Of a stretch of 64,000 nt of DNA, positions 16,998-25,645 are shown piece after piece. Position 1 is the stretch's first letter; each line of letters starts with the position of its first letter. Below the pieces are notes generated by a model. The model had not been told where the DNA came from and made no database searches. It saw only the letters and a program-made list of their open reading frames with translations. The stretch covers positions 1-64,000 of the forward strand of contig NZ_BMRK01000001.1 of NCBI RefSeq assembly GCF_014648595.1. The letters run 5' to 3'. The position numbers and the translations under genes were made by a program. The stretch is from Nocardioides luteus (GTDB lineage: Bacteria; Actinomycetota; Actinomycetes; Propionibacteriales; Nocardioidaceae).

Positions 16998-17061
16998 TTC
17001 CCCACTCGAGTGCAGCTTCCCCACCCTCCGGAGCGTGGGGAAGCTGCGCACGAGTGGGGAA
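16998..17061 (+). terminator. stem-loop after cysG
   Basis: Arms 16998-17024 and 17035-17061 pair over 25 of 27 positions around a 10-base loop, beginning directly after the cysG stop codon. There is no U-tract. It probably terminates cysG transcription or protects its 3' end before trmH, which starts 50 bp downstream. Confidence 0.6.
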
Positions 17062-17110
17062 GCGCACGGATGCGTGGGGGAGTCTGGCCCGGACCTAGGC
17101 TGGACCTCTC

Positions 17111-17914
17111 ATGGCAACCCTGATCGAGATCTCCGACCCCGCCGACCCCCGGCTCGCCGACTACCGCGATCTGCGCGACGTCGAGCTGCGCAAGTCGCTG
17201 GAGTCGTCGGAGGGTCTCTTCCTGGCCGAGGGGGAGAAGGTCGTACGTCGGGCTGTGACCGGTGGTTTCGAGCCGCGCTCGTTCCTGATGGCGCCGAAGT
17301 GGATCGACGGGCTCTCCGACGTGCTCGAGTCGACCGATGCGCCCTGCTATGTGATGAGCGAGCGAGCGGCCGAGCAGGTCACCGGCTTCCATGTGCACCG
17401 AGGTGCGCTGGCGTCGATGAGGCGGCGGCCGCTGCCGTCCGTCGATGAGATCCTGCAGGGTGCACGCTCGGTGCTGGTGCTCGAGGACATCGTCGACCAC
17501 ACCAACGTCGGCGCGATCTTCCGATCCGGCGCCGCGCTGGGCTTCGACGCGGTGCTGCTCGCACCGCGGTGCGCCGACCCGCTCTACCGGCGCTCGATCA
17601 AGGTCGCCATGGGCGCCGTCTTCGCGCTGCCCTGGACCCGGCTCCCGGACTGGTACGACGCACTCCCGTCGCTCACCGAGGCCGGCTTCACCACCGTCGC
17701 CCTCACCCTCGCCGACGACGCGGTCGACATCGAGAGGGCCGTCGAGGGTGTCGACAAGGTCGCCCTCATCCTCGGCTCGGAGGGTCACGGCCTCTCCCCA
17801 CGTTGGCAGCATGCCGCTGACCGTCGCGCCATCATCCCGATGTCCGCCGGCATCGACTCCCTCAACGTCGCCGCCGCCACCGCCGTCGCCTGCTACGTCA
17901 CCGCCCGCCGCTGA
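17111..17914 (+). CDS. TrmH/SpoU-family RNA 2'-O-methyltransferase
   Basis: A 267-residue SAM-dependent methyltransferase with the trefoil-knot fold. Motif 1 is NVGAIFRSGAALG (about residue 135), motif 2 LILGSEGHGL (about 218) and motif 3 IPMSAGIDSLNVAAATA (about 242), all complete; the arginine in motif 1 is the proposed base. The N-terminal 100 residues form the RNA-binding extension with a typical FLAEGEKVVRRAV segment. The target, an rRNA or tRNA ribose, cannot be told from sequence. It is convergent with a small membrane protein, 15 bp between stops. Confidence 0.9.
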   Translation: MATLIEISDPADPRLADYRDLRDVELRKSLESSEGLFLAEGEKVVRRAVTGGFEPRSFLMAPKWIDGLSDVLESTDAPCYVMSERAAEQVTGFHVHRGALASMRRRPLPSVDEILQGARSVLVLEDIVDHTNVGAIFRSGAALGFDAVLLAPRCADPLYRRSIKVAMGAVFALPWTRLPDWYDALPSLTEAGFTTVALTLADDAVDIERAVEGVDKVALILGSEGHGLSPRWQHAADRRAIIPMSAGIDSLNVAAATAVACYVTARR

Positions 17915-17929
17915 AGCGCGAGCCGACGG

Positions 17930-18304
17930 TCACCGTGGATTGTCACGGCCGCACGCCAGGTCTGAGAAGTCGACCACGTGATGTTTCCTGGGATCGCCAG
18001 GCACATAGCAGATCTCGAGCTCGTCGCCGACGTCAGTGTGCTCGTAGACACCAAGGGTGTCTTCGTAGGTGCGGCCGGCGACCTCATACGAGTATGTGAC
18101 GAGTTGCTTGCTGGCACCGGTCTTCGTGGCCTCGACCACGAATCCCGCTGCATGTCCGGTGTGGTCCGTCAGGTCGCGGTTACCGGGGATCACCACGAAC
18201 CATACGTACGCGACGACCAGGCCAACCAGCAGGAACGGGACTGGGGCCAGGAGCAACATGGTGAGGCAGCCGACCCCGTTCTGCCGCTTCTCGGTCTGGC
18301 CCAA
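17930..18304 (-). CDS. small membrane protein, DUF3592-like
   Basis: A 124-residue protein with one hydrophobic segment (residues about 15-40, MLLLAPVPFLLVGLVVAYVW) followed by an extracytoplasmic domain. The pattern VTYSYEVAGRTYED and CYVPGDPRKH is reminiscent of DUF3592 proteins, which have no known function. The TTG start is supported by GGAGGT six bases upstream. It lies between trmH and the alpha-glucoside operon and appears to be transcribed alone. Confidence 0.7.
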   Translation of the reverse strand: MGQTEKRQNGVGCLTMLLLAPVPFLLVGLVVAYVWFVVIPGNRDLTDHTGHAAGFVVEATKTGASKQLVTYSYEVAGRTYEDTLGVYEHTDVGDELEICYVPGDPRKHHVVDFSDLACGRDNPR

Positions 18305-18343
18305 CGTCTACCTCCAGTCGATGACCGATCGAGGCGTCACGTA

Positions 18344-18383
18344 CGTCGGCCGAGCCGGCACAGCAGTGCCAACTCGGCCGACG
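18344..18383 (-). terminator. terminator of the alpha-glucoside operon
   Basis: Perfect 11-bp arms CGTCGGCCGAG (18344-18354) and CTCGGCCGACG (18373-18383) enclose a second 5-bp stem (GGCAC/GTGCC). The structure lies just past the alpha-glucosidase stop on the reverse strand. A TCT-rich, not T-only, stretch flanks it. Confidence 0.6.
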
Positions 18384-18398
18384 GGGGTGACTTCTCGG

Positions 18399-20021
18399 CT
18401 AGATCTCCCACCAGACGGTCGTGTCGCCGGGGAGGTCGGCGGAGCCGTCGGTGACCGGCACGGGGCCGGAGGAGGAGAGGAGTACGCGACCGGGGGCGAT
18501 GATGCGTACCGGGTCCTTGGTGGTGTTGGCCGTGCAGGCGAAGCCGTCGCGCTCGAACCAGAGGACACCGGCGGGGGCCTCGTCGTGCCAGGTGACCGCG
18601 TCGCCGGCGCCGAGGCCGGGGACCTCGTGGCGGAGGCGGATGGCGGAGCGGTAGAGCTCGAGGGTCGAGCCGTCGACGCCGGTCTGGGCCTCGACGCTGA
18701 GCTCGCCCCACGAGTCGGGCTGCGGGAGCCAGGAGCCGCCGTCGCCGAACCCGTAGGACGGGCCCGAGCGGGTCCACGGCAGCGGCACCCGGCAGCCGTC
18801 GCGGAAGCCGTCCTGGCCGCTCGCGCGGTGGAAGGAGGGGTCCTGGCGGACCTCGTCGGGGAGGTCGGTGACGTCGGGGAGGCCGAGCTCCTCGCCCTGG
18901 TAGACGTAGGCCGACCCCGGGAGCGCGAGCATCAGCAGGGTCGCCGCGCGAGCTCGCCGCAACCCCAGCTCACGGTCACCCGGCGTACGGATCTGGGTGC
19001 CGGAGCCGGGAGGGTTGGCGAAGCGGGTGGCGTGCCGGGTGACGTCGTGGTTGGAGAGCACCCAGGTCGCCGGAGCGCCGACCGGGCGCATCGCGTCCAG
19101 CGAGCTGTCGATGACCTTGCGCAGCGCCGCGGCGTCCCAGGGGGTGTCGAGGTACTCGAAGTTGAAGGCCTGGTGCAGCTCGTCGGGGCGTACGTAGTTG
19201 GCCGACCGTGCCACCGTAGGCGTCCACGCCTCGGCGACGAAGATCCGGTCGGGATAGTCCGCGAGGACGCGCCGCCAGGCGCGGTAGATCTCGTGGACCC
19301 CGTCCTGGTCGAAGAAGGGCATCACGTCGTTGCCGAGCAGGTGGAGCTGGTCGGCGTGCCCGATCGAAGGCAGTCCCTCGGCCTTGACCAGACCGTGGGC
19401 GACGTCGATGCGGAAGCCGTCGATGCCGAGGTCGAGCCAGAAGCGCAGGATGTCGAGGAACTCCGCGGCGACCTCGGGGGAGTTCCAGTTGAAGTCGGGC
19501 TGCTCGGGGGCGAAGAGGTGGAGGTACCACTCCCCGTCGGGGACCCGGGTCCAGGCGGGACCGCCGAAGATGGAGTCCCAGTCGTTGGGCGGCTCCTCGC
19601 CGTGCTCACCGCGGCCGGGCAGGAAGTGGTAGCGCGAGCGCATCGGCGACCCGGGCCCCTCGGCCAGCGCCTGCCGGAACCACTCGTGCTGGTCGGAGGA
19701 GTGGTTGGGGACGATGTCGGCGATGATCTTCAGCCCGACCTCGTGCGCCGCGACGATCAGCTCGCGGGCGTCCTCGAGCGTGCCGTAGCGCGGGTCGACG
19801 GCCCGGTAGTCGGAGACGTCGTAGCCTCCGTCGGCCTGCGGCGAGGCGTAGAACGGGCTCAGCCAGACCGCGTCGACCCCCAGCGAGCGGAGGTAGGGGA
19901 GCCGGGAGCGGATCCCGGGCAGGTCGCCGGTGCCGTCGCCGTCGCTGTCGGCGAAGCTGCGCGGGTAGACCTGGTAGATGACGGCGTCGCGCCACCAGTC
20001 GGTGCTCATGGAAGCGTTCAT
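18399..20021 (-). CDS. GH13 alpha-glucosidase (oligo-alpha-glucosidase)
   Basis: A 540-residue glycoside hydrolase family 13 enzyme releasing glucose from alpha-glucosides. It begins with DWWRDAVIYQVYPRSFAD. Region I is DIVPNHSS; the nucleophile aspartate lies in GFRIDVAHG (about residue 207), the acid/base glutamate in FVAEAWTP, and the third carboxylate in VLSNHDVTRH. A C-terminal beta domain follows. There is no signal peptide, so it acts inside the cell on sugar imported by the upstream ABC transporter. The ATG at 20021 is chosen; an internal ATG four codons later is also possible. It is the last gene of the binding protein-permease-permease-glucosidase operon, 17 bp after the second permease. 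Confidence 0.93.
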   Translation of the reverse strand: MNASMSTDWWRDAVIYQVYPRSFADSDGDGTGDLPGIRSRLPYLRSLGVDAVWLSPFYASPQADGGYDVSDYRAVDPRYGTLEDARELIVAAHEVGLKIIADIVPNHSSDQHEWFRQALAEGPGSPMRSRYHFLPGRGEHGEEPPNDWDSIFGGPAWTRVPDGEWYLHLFAPEQPDFNWNSPEVAAEFLDILRFWLDLGIDGFRIDVAHGLVKAEGLPSIGHADQLHLLGNDVMPFFDQDGVHEIYRAWRRVLADYPDRIFVAEAWTPTVARSANYVRPDELHQAFNFEYLDTPWDAAALRKVIDSSLDAMRPVGAPATWVLSNHDVTRHATRFANPPGSGTQIRTPGDRELGLRRARAATLLMLALPGSAYVYQGEELGLPDVTDLPDEVRQDPSFHRASGQDGFRDGCRVPLPWTRSGPSYGFGDGGSWLPQPDSWGELSVEAQTGVDGSTLELYRSAIRLRHEVPGLGAGDAVTWHDEAPAGVLWFERDGFACTANTTKDPVRIIAPGRVLLSSSGPVPVTDGSADLPGDTTVWWEI

Positions 20022-20038
20022 GTCTCGAGGGGAGCCTT

Positions 20039-20941
20039 TCAGCCCTTGACGCCGCCGGCGGTCAGGCCGGTCACGACGTGTCGCTGGACGAGGTAGAAGA
20101 AGATGGTCACGGGGATGGCGATGAGGACGGCGGTGGCAGCCATCAGGTTCCACTGGGCGTCGTGCTCGCTGATGAAGCTCTGCAGCCCGACCGCGAAGGT
20201 GTACTTCGAGTCGTCGAGCAGGAACGTGGACGCGAACGCGACCTCGGCGAACGCGGTGATGAACGCGTAGAACGCGGCGACCGCGAGCCCCGGGCGTGCC
20301 AGCGGCAGGATCAGCCGCCAGAAGGTGCCGAACGGCGTGAGCCCGTCGATCATGCCGGCCTCGTCGAGCTCGATCGGGATGGTGTCGAAGTAGCCCTTCA
20401 GCAGCCAGGAGCAGTACGGGACGATCGTGGTGCAGTTGACCAGGATCAGGCCGAGGTGGGAGTCGACCAGCCGCAGCTGCGAGAAGATCTCGTACATCGG
20501 CACGATCAGCACCGCGATCGGGAACGCCTGCGTCAGCAGCAGCACCCACATCAGCGGTCGGTGGCCGGGGAAGCGCATCCGGGACACGGCGTAGCCGGTC
20601 GTCGCCGCCGACATCACGCCGAACAGCGTCGTGCCACCGGCGACCACCAGCGTCGACCACAGCCAGTTGAAGAAGGCGGTGTTGGTCAGCACGAAGGAGT
20701 AGTTGTCGAGGGTCGCCTTGGCGAGGATCCCGCCGGGGTGGAGGTAGTCGTCCTTGGCCGGCCCGAGGGACAGGTAGACGAGCCAGACGATGGGGAAGAG
20801 CGCGATCAGCGACGCCGCGGCGAGGGCCACGTGCGTACCGGCCTGTGCCACCGGGCCGAGCTCACCACGTCGTCGGTGCTTCTTCGGTGTCTTCGTGGGC
20901 GCCTTCGTACCGGGCGCGACGGTGCTAGGCGAGCTGGTCAT
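20039..20941 (-). CDS. alpha-glucoside ABC transporter permease (MalG-type)
   Basis: A 300-residue inner-membrane permease of the carbohydrate CUT1 class. A basic N-terminus of about 30 residues precedes six membrane segments. The EAA loop that contacts the ATPase reads ELDEAGMIDGLTPFGTFWRL near residue 200. The C-terminus GLTAGGVKG is the conserved MalG-type end. The ATG start lies 17 bp inside the upstream permease gene. No ATPase is encoded in the operon, so a shared MsiK-like ATPase encoded elsewhere is expected. Confidence 0.92.
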   Translation of the reverse strand: MTSSPSTVAPGTKAPTKTPKKHRRRGELGPVAQAGTHVALAAASLIALFPIVWLVYLSLGPAKDDYLHPGGILAKATLDNYSFVLTNTAFFNWLWSTLVVAGGTTLFGVMSAATTGYAVSRMRFPGHRPLMWVLLLTQAFPIAVLIVPMYEIFSQLRLVDSHLGLILVNCTTIVPYCSWLLKGYFDTIPIELDEAGMIDGLTPFGTFWRLILPLARPGLAVAAFYAFITAFAEVAFASTFLLDDSKYTFAVGLQSFISEHDAQWNLMAATAVLIAIPVTIFFYLVQRHVVTGLTAGGVKG

Positions 20942-21923
20942 TGCGTTTCAACCACCGGTAGTAGAAGGACGTGAAGACGATCAGGATCGCGAGCAGGAGG
21001 ACGCCGTACGCGGCTGACATCGCGAAGTCGCGAGGCTGCTGCCCGAAGCCGAGCCGATAGGCCCAGGTGACCAGGATCTGCGCGTCCGGCGCGGTGTTGC
21101 CGAAGAGCAGAAAGATGATCGCGAACTGGTTGAAGGTCCAGATCACCCCGAGCAGGACGACGGTCGAGCTCACCGAGGAGAGCCCCGGCAGGGTGACGTG
21201 GCGGAACCGCTGCCAGGCGCTGGCGCCGTCGATCTCGGCGGCCTCGTAGAGGTTCTCGTCGATCGATTGCAGCCCGCCCAGCAGGGAGAGCATCATGAAC
21301 GGCACGCCGCACCAGGTGTTGACCATGATCGCGGCGGTACGCTGCCAGGTCGGGTCCTCGAGCCAGCTCGGCTGGGCGAGACCGATCGTGTCGAGCATCG
21401 TGTTGATGACGCCCGCGTCGGCCAGCATGATCCGCCAGGCGAAGACGGTGACGAAGGTCGGCACCGCCCACGGCAGGATCAGCAGCAGCCGGTAGGCGAC
21501 ACGGCCGCGCAGCCGCTGGTTGAGCAGCATCGCCAGGCCCAGGCCGATCACGTAGTGCAGCACCACGCAGGTGACGGTCCACACGATCGTCCAGACGAAG
21601 TGGGACCAGAACCGGTCGTAGGCCGCCGGGCCCCACAGGATCTCGGCGTAGTTGTCGAGACCGATGAACTTGTAGGTCGCGTCGATCGTGTTGACGCCGA
21701 TGGTGCGCGCCGAGTTGAGGCTGTTGGCGTCGGTCAGGGTCAGGTAGAAGCCGCGCGCGAGCGGGTAGCCGACCAGCACGCCGAGGACGATCACGACGGG
21801 CGCGACCATCGCGTAGGCGTACCAGTAGCGGCGGTAGGAGTCGCGCACGCGCTGTACGGGGCGGGGCGCCCGCCGCCGGGACCGCGGGGTCTCGGCGGCG
21901 GGCGCTGGTGCTGTCAGAGTCAT
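20925..21923 (-). CDS. alpha-glucoside ABC transporter permease (MalF-type)
   Basis: A 332-residue CUT1 permease with an arginine-rich cytoplasmic N-terminus (residues 10-35) and about six membrane segments. The EAA loop YEAAEIDGASAWQRFRHVTL is intact near residue 230. It pairs with the MalG-type protein that overlaps its 3' end. The gene starts 30 bp after the binding-protein stop, in the standard E-F-G order. Confidence 0.92.
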   Translation of the reverse strand: MTLTAPAPAAETPRSRRRAPRPVQRVRDSYRRYWYAYAMVAPVVIVLGVLVGYPLARGFYLTLTDANSLNSARTIGVNTIDATYKFIGLDNYAEILWGPAAYDRFWSHFVWTIVWTVTCVVLHYVIGLGLAMLLNQRLRGRVAYRLLLILPWAVPTFVTVFAWRIMLADAGVINTMLDTIGLAQPSWLEDPTWQRTAAIMVNTWCGVPFMMLSLLGGLQSIDENLYEAAEIDGASAWQRFRHVTLPGLSSVSSTVVLLGVIWTFNQFAIIFLLFGNTAPDAQILVTWAYRLGFGQQPRDFAMSAAYGVLLLAILIVFTSFYYRWLKRNDQLA

Positions 21924-21953
21924 CGGACGACGTGGTCTTCCTTGCTCACCGGG

Positions 21954-23222
21954 TCACTTGGCGAAGTCGGGCAGCAGGTCGGCGAAGGCCGTGTCGAGCG
22001 TGGCCAGACCCTTGTCGAGCGGCTCGGCGCCCGAGGCGATCTTCGGCAGCTCCTGGTCCATCGGGCCCCACAGCGAGGAGTACTCCGGCAGCTCGGGTCG
22101 CGGCTGCGCGGCCGGCAGCACCGTCTGGAAGCCGGCGATGCCCGGGTCGGTCTTGACCTCGTCGGTGTAGGCGTCGTCGCGGGTCGGCAGCGTGGAGTTC
22201 TTCAGGGCGATCTGGGCCTGGGTCTCGGCCGAGGTCATGAACTTCACGAACGTGGCCGAAGCCTCTTGGTGCGCCTCGTCGGAGCCGGCGTAGATCGACA
22301 GGTTGTGGCCACCGGTCGGGGCGCCGGCCTCGCCGGTCGAGCCTGCCGGGACGGTCGCGATGCCGAGGTTGTTCTTGTCCTTGAACGCCGAGCCCGTGTA
22401 GAAGTTCGTGATCTCCCACGGACCCTGGATGATCGCGGCGACCTTGCCGTTGACGAAGGCGTCCTGGATGTGGGCGTACGCGTCGGCGGTGGTGTCCGCC
22501 TTGTGCAGTCCGGGGCCGTCGAAGAGGCCCTGCCAGGTGGTCAGGCCCTTCTTCGCCTCGGGGGAGGTGATGGTGATCTTCTTGTTCTCGGCGTCGACGG
22601 TGTCGGTGCCCTCGCCGTAGAGGAACGGCTGTGCGTAGTACGCGGCCGTCGAGCCCCAGTAGCCGTCCACCCCGGTCTTCGACTTGATCGTCGCGGCGTC
22701 GGCCTTGAGGTCGTCCCAGGTCTTGGGGGCCTCGGAGATGCCGGCCTTCTCGAAGAGCGCCTTGTTGTAGACCAGCGCGAGCGTGTCGGTGACGAACGGG
22801 ACGCCGTAGGTCTTGCCGTCGTACTCGGCCTGCTTGATCAGGTTGGGGTGGAAGGCGTCCTTCTCCTCCAGGGCCTCGGTGTCGTCGAGCGGCGCGAGAT
22901 AGCCCTTCTGGGCGAACGCAGGCGTCCAGCCGACCTCGGCGCGCAGCACGTCCGGAGCACCGCTGGCGCCCGCCGCGGTGTCGAACTTGTTCTGCGCCTG
23001 GTCGAAGGGCACGTTGACGTACTTGACCTTGATGTCCGGGTTGGCCTTCTCGAAGTCCTTGACCAGGGCCTTGTACGTCGGGGCCTCGTTGGTCGCGTTC
23101 GAGGTGTCCCACCAGGTGATGGTGACCGGGCCGTCGGTGCTGTCGCCGCCGCTTCCGCCACATGCCGATGCCGCGAGGGCGAGCGATGCCGCCACTGCGG
23201 TGGCCACGATGCCACGTCGCAT
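21954..23222 (-). CDS. alpha-glucoside ABC transporter substrate-binding lipoprotein (MalE-type)
   Basis: A 422-residue extracellular solute-binding protein. The signal peptide ends in the lipobox LAASAC (cysteine at residue 21), so the mature protein is anchored in the membrane. ITWWDTSNATNEAPTYKAL and the KFDTAAGASGAPDVLRAEVGW segment are typical of maltose-type (family 1) binding proteins. AAGGAGA five bases before the ATG is a strong ribosome site. It is the first and probably most highly expressed gene of the operon; the operator for the divergent LacI regulator lies about 90-120 bp upstream of its start. The exact sugar (maltose, trehalose, other alpha-glucoside) is not determinable. 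Confidence 0.93.
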   Translation of the reverse strand: MRRGIVATAVAASLALAASACGGSGGDSTDGPVTITWWDTSNATNEAPTYKALVKDFEKANPDIKVKYVNVPFDQAQNKFDTAAGASGAPDVLRAEVGWTPAFAQKGYLAPLDDTEALEEKDAFHPNLIKQAEYDGKTYGVPFVTDTLALVYNKALFEKAGISEAPKTWDDLKADAATIKSKTGVDGYWGSTAAYYAQPFLYGEGTDTVDAENKKITITSPEAKKGLTTWQGLFDGPGLHKADTTADAYAHIQDAFVNGKVAAIIQGPWEITNFYTGSAFKDKNNLGIATVPAGSTGEAGAPTGGHNLSIYAGSDEAHQEASATFVKFMTSAETQAQIALKNSTLPTRDDAYTDEVKTDPGIAGFQTVLPAAQPRPELPEYSSLWGPMDQELPKIASGAEPLDKGLATLDTAFADLLPDFAK

Positions 23223-23309
23223 GAGTTCTCCTTCGAATATGGGACCGGGCGAGGGGGACGCCCGGTGGTGTGACGAAGGTAACCCCGCGTCGAGGGAGAA
23301 TGTAAGAGG

Positions 23310-23349
23310 CTTTCAGCAAAAGTTGCAAACTTGCTGAAAGTTCTTGCAG
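23310..23349. promoter_or_regulatory. probable LacI-family operator of the alpha-glucoside locus
   Basis: Perfect 10-bp inverted arms CTTTCAGCAA (23310-23319) and TTGCTGAAAG (23331-23340) flank an 11-bp centre containing the palindrome TTGCAA (23323-23328). Directly downstream a second CTTGCAG heptamer (23343-23349) repeats the CTTGCTG at 23330-23336. CTTGCAG heptamers are, as I recall, associated with the Streptomyces malE promoter. The site lies between the binding-protein gene and the regulator gene, so it can control both. Confidence 0.75.
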
Positions 23350-23372
23350 GCAGTGTGGCGGGAAGGCAGAAT

Positions 23373-24422
23373 GTGATCGTGCCCATAACACCAGCCTCCG
23401 CCCGACTTGCTGACATCGCGGCCCATGCGGGCGTGAGCGAGGCGACGGTCAGTCGCGTGCTCAACGGCAAGCCCGGCGTCGCCGCGGGCACGCGCGAGGC
23501 GGTGCTCGCCGCGATCGACCTGCACGGCTACGAGCGCCCGGTGAAGCTGCGCCAGCGCAGCGAGGGACTGGTCGGGCTGATCACGCCGGAGCTCGACAAC
23601 CCGATCTTCCCGGCGCTCGCGCAGGTGATCGCGCAGGGGCTGACCCGCCAGGGCTACACCCCGGTGCTCGCCACCCAGACCCCTGGCGGCTCGACCGAGG
23701 ACGAGCTCACCGAGATGCTGGTCGACCGCGGGGTCACCGGGATCATCTTCGTCTCCGGTCTGCACGCCGACACCACCGCCGACATGACCCGCTACGAGAA
23801 GCTGCGTGCCCAGGGCGTGCCTTTCGTGCTCCTCGACGGGTTCAGTCCCGACATCAAGGCGCCGTTCATCTCGCCCGACGACCGCGAGGCGATGCAGCTG
23901 GCCGTCACCCACCTGGCCACGCTCGGCCACAGCAAGATCGGTCTCGCCGTCGGTCCGCGCCGGTTCGTACCGGTCCAGCGCAAGATCGAGGGCTTCGTTG
24001 CGACCATGGCCGACCGGTTCGAGCTCGACCCCGAGCAGATCGAGAAGGGCCACGTCCGCCACTCGCTCTTCACCCTTGAGGGCGGCCAGGCCGCGGCCTC
24101 CGAGCTGCTCGACGAGGGCTGCACCGCCATCGTCTGCGCCAGCGACATGATGGCGCTCGGCGCGATCCGCGCCGCCCGCTCCCGCGGCCTGCGCGTACCC
24201 GAGGACGTCTCCGTCGTCGGCTACGACGACTCCCAGCTCATCGCCTTCACCGACCCGCCGCTGACCACGGTCCGCAAGCCCGTCGCCGCGATGGGTCAGG
24301 CCGCCGTCCGCGCCATCCTCGACGAGATCGCCAGCACCGGCACGCCCCACTCGGAGTTCGTCTACCACCCCGAGCTGGTGGTCCGCGGCTCCACAGCCTC
24401 CGGCCCCCGCGTGAACCCCTGA
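23373..24422 (+). CDS. LacI-family transcriptional regulator of alpha-glucoside use
   Basis: A 349-residue repressor. The HTH and hinge read LADIAAHAGVSEATVSRVLNG (residues about 10-30), the hinge helix continuing to KPGVAAGTREAVL. The periplasmic-binding-like sensor domain follows and ends in VGYDDSQLIAFTDPPLTTV, typical of the family. GTG 23373 is chosen as start because GGAAGG lies six bases upstream; another GTG two codons on is also possible. It is divergent from the transport operon and probably represses it in the absence of inducer, in the manner of Streptomyces MalR. Confidence 0.92.
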   Translation: MIVPITPASARLADIAAHAGVSEATVSRVLNGKPGVAAGTREAVLAAIDLHGYERPVKLRQRSEGLVGLITPELDNPIFPALAQVIAQGLTRQGYTPVLATQTPGGSTEDELTEMLVDRGVTGIIFVSGLHADTTADMTRYEKLRAQGVPFVLLDGFSPDIKAPFISPDDREAMQLAVTHLATLGHSKIGLAVGPRRFVPVQRKIEGFVATMADRFELDPEQIEKGHVRHSLFTLEGGQAAASELLDEGCTAIVCASDMMALGAIRAARSRGLRVPEDVSVVGYDDSQLIAFTDPPLTTVRKPVAAMGQAAVRAILDEIASTGTPHSEFVYHPELVVRGSTASGPRVNP

Positions 24423-24501
24423 CCGGCCGAGAAGTCAGAATCTGACACCGAGAGGTCGATATTCGACGTCGAGACGCCGAAGATCGGCGCCGAGTCGGCA
24501 G
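24421..24501. repeat. 21-bp-period tandem repeat, copy A
   Basis: The gap between the LacI gene and the following reverse-strand gene consists of about four degenerate units, with exact 21-bp spacing (24439-24459, 24460-24480, 24481-24501, plus a partial unit before). Read on the reverse strand, units share TCTCGRCGTCGA-like cores and CTGAC or TCGAC phase marks. Related arrays occur at 25.5 and 29.0 kb. Confidence 0.7.
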
Positions 24502-24503
24502 CC

Positions 24504-25424
24504 TCACCAGCGACGGTTGGTCATCGCCGGCCGGAGAGCGTCGCGGAGCTCGCGCAGCCACCGGTCGAGGTGGTCGCCGGTGAAGTCGCCGCGGCGTACG
24601 ACGATCACGGTCCATCCGTGGTCGCGCAGCCACTGGCGGCGCTCCTCGTCATATCTGCGCTGCTCGGCTGTCAGCTCGTGCGAGTCGATCCCGTCGTACT
24701 CCACGCACACGCGCGCGTGCACGTAGGCGAAGTCGAGACGGTACGTCGGTACCTCGCCGATCTCGATCCAGAATTGGGGCTCAGGCGCCGGCAGCCCGGC
24801 GTCATGGATGGTAAGCAGCGTCCACGCCTCCCGCGCCGACTCGACCCGAGGATCGACCAACGGCGCGAGCTCCTTGAGCTGCCGCACCCCGCGACGGCCG
24901 CGGTAGCGCGGCAGCGTCCGCAGGAAGTCGGCGGTCACCAGGCCGTGGGCACGGGCCAGGGCACACATCACCGCGAACGCCTCGCGGCGTCGGAGGTTGC
25001 AGCCGAGGTCGCAGGCCGTACGGAGCGGTACGGTGACGGTGACGCCACCGAGCTCCATGATGTCGGCCGGAACGAGATCGCGGCAGTGGCCGTCGATGCC
25101 CCTGCGCCGTGACCGCGTGCGCCCGCGGAGAGCGCAGGTCTCCAAGGGGACGTCGAGGTCGAGCTCGGCATAGGTCAGGGCGTTGACACCGTGGATGAGC
25201 GCGGCGGTGCGGTCGATCACCACATGATGGGGTGCCACGACCCGAGCGACAGCGGCGGCACGGGTGAGGGGTGTGTCCGGTGTGCTCGCGGGGACGAAGG
25301 CGCCGTGCACGACGCGGCGTACGGCGCCGTCGTCGATCATCCGGTAGACGTCATCGGAGCTGATGCCGATCGCGGCGGCGTCGGCGAGGTTGAAGGGGCT
25401 GTCGGGAATGGTGAGAGTGGTCAT
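24504..25424 (-). CDS. AbiEi/DUF559-like protein (N-terminal winged helix, C-terminal nuclease-like domain)
   Basis: A 306-residue protein of a type common in actinobacteria. The first 60 residues resemble the AbiEi-type antitoxin N-terminal winged helix: AAAIGISSDDVYRMIDDGAVRRVVHGAFVP. The C-terminal 100 residues look like a DUF559/Vsr-type fold: YRLDFAYVHARVCVEYDGIDSH with a conserved YDG and later ERRQWLRDHGWTVIVVRRGDF. These carry the D-x-x-x-E/K-like residues of PD-(D/E)XK-type nucleases. No AbiEii toxin gene is adjacent, so it is probably a solitary protein. The ATG at 25424 is chosen because upstream sequence in this frame is non-coding in character. Role unknown. Confidence 0.7.
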   Translation of the reverse strand: MTTLTIPDSPFNLADAAAIGISSDDVYRMIDDGAVRRVVHGAFVPASTPDTPLTRAAAVARVVAPHHVVIDRTAALIHGVNALTYAELDLDVPLETCALRGRTRSRRRGIDGHCRDLVPADIMELGGVTVTVPLRTACDLGCNLRRREAFAVMCALARAHGLVTADFLRTLPRYRGRRGVRQLKELAPLVDPRVESAREAWTLLTIHDAGLPAPEPQFWIEIGEVPTYRLDFAYVHARVCVEYDGIDSHELTAEQRRYDEERRQWLRDHGWTVIVVRRGDFTGDHLDRWLRELRDALRPAMTNRRW

Positions 25425-25538
25425 GACGCCAGCCTGGGCAACGCCGCCGACATTCTCGGTCGGGTCCCGGGCACCTGTGGATAACCCGCCCCCGAAGCCT
25501 TCCTGTGGACAGCAGTTGGCCCAAGACCCCCTGACCAA

Positions 25539-25601
25539 TGTGCCACTCGGGGTCGATTTCCGACGTCTCGGCGCCGATTTCTGACTTCTCGGCGGGGTGG
25601 G
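25539..25601. repeat. 21-bp-period tandem repeat, copy B
   Basis: Three units at exact 21-bp spacing (25539-25559, 25560-25580, 25581-25601). Units two and three share the core GACNTCTCGGCG; units one and two end in CGATTT. It lies just upstream of the RNase HI fusion gene, whose GTG is 45 bp further on. Confidence 0.7.
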
Positions 25602-25645
25602 TGGGCTGTCGCGCGGGGCCGGTGCGCGGCTGGCAGGATGGGCGC

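Noticed and set aside
18399-20660. Alpha-glucosidase frame extended to 753 codons
   Set aside because: The extra part overlaps the MalG-type permease gene in another frame and reads as arginine-rich noise; the GH13 N-terminus starts at the ATG at 20021.
24504-25424. Full AbiE toxin-antitoxin system
   Set aside because: Only an AbiEi-like N-terminus is present, and neither neighbour encodes an AbiEii nucleotidyltransferase.
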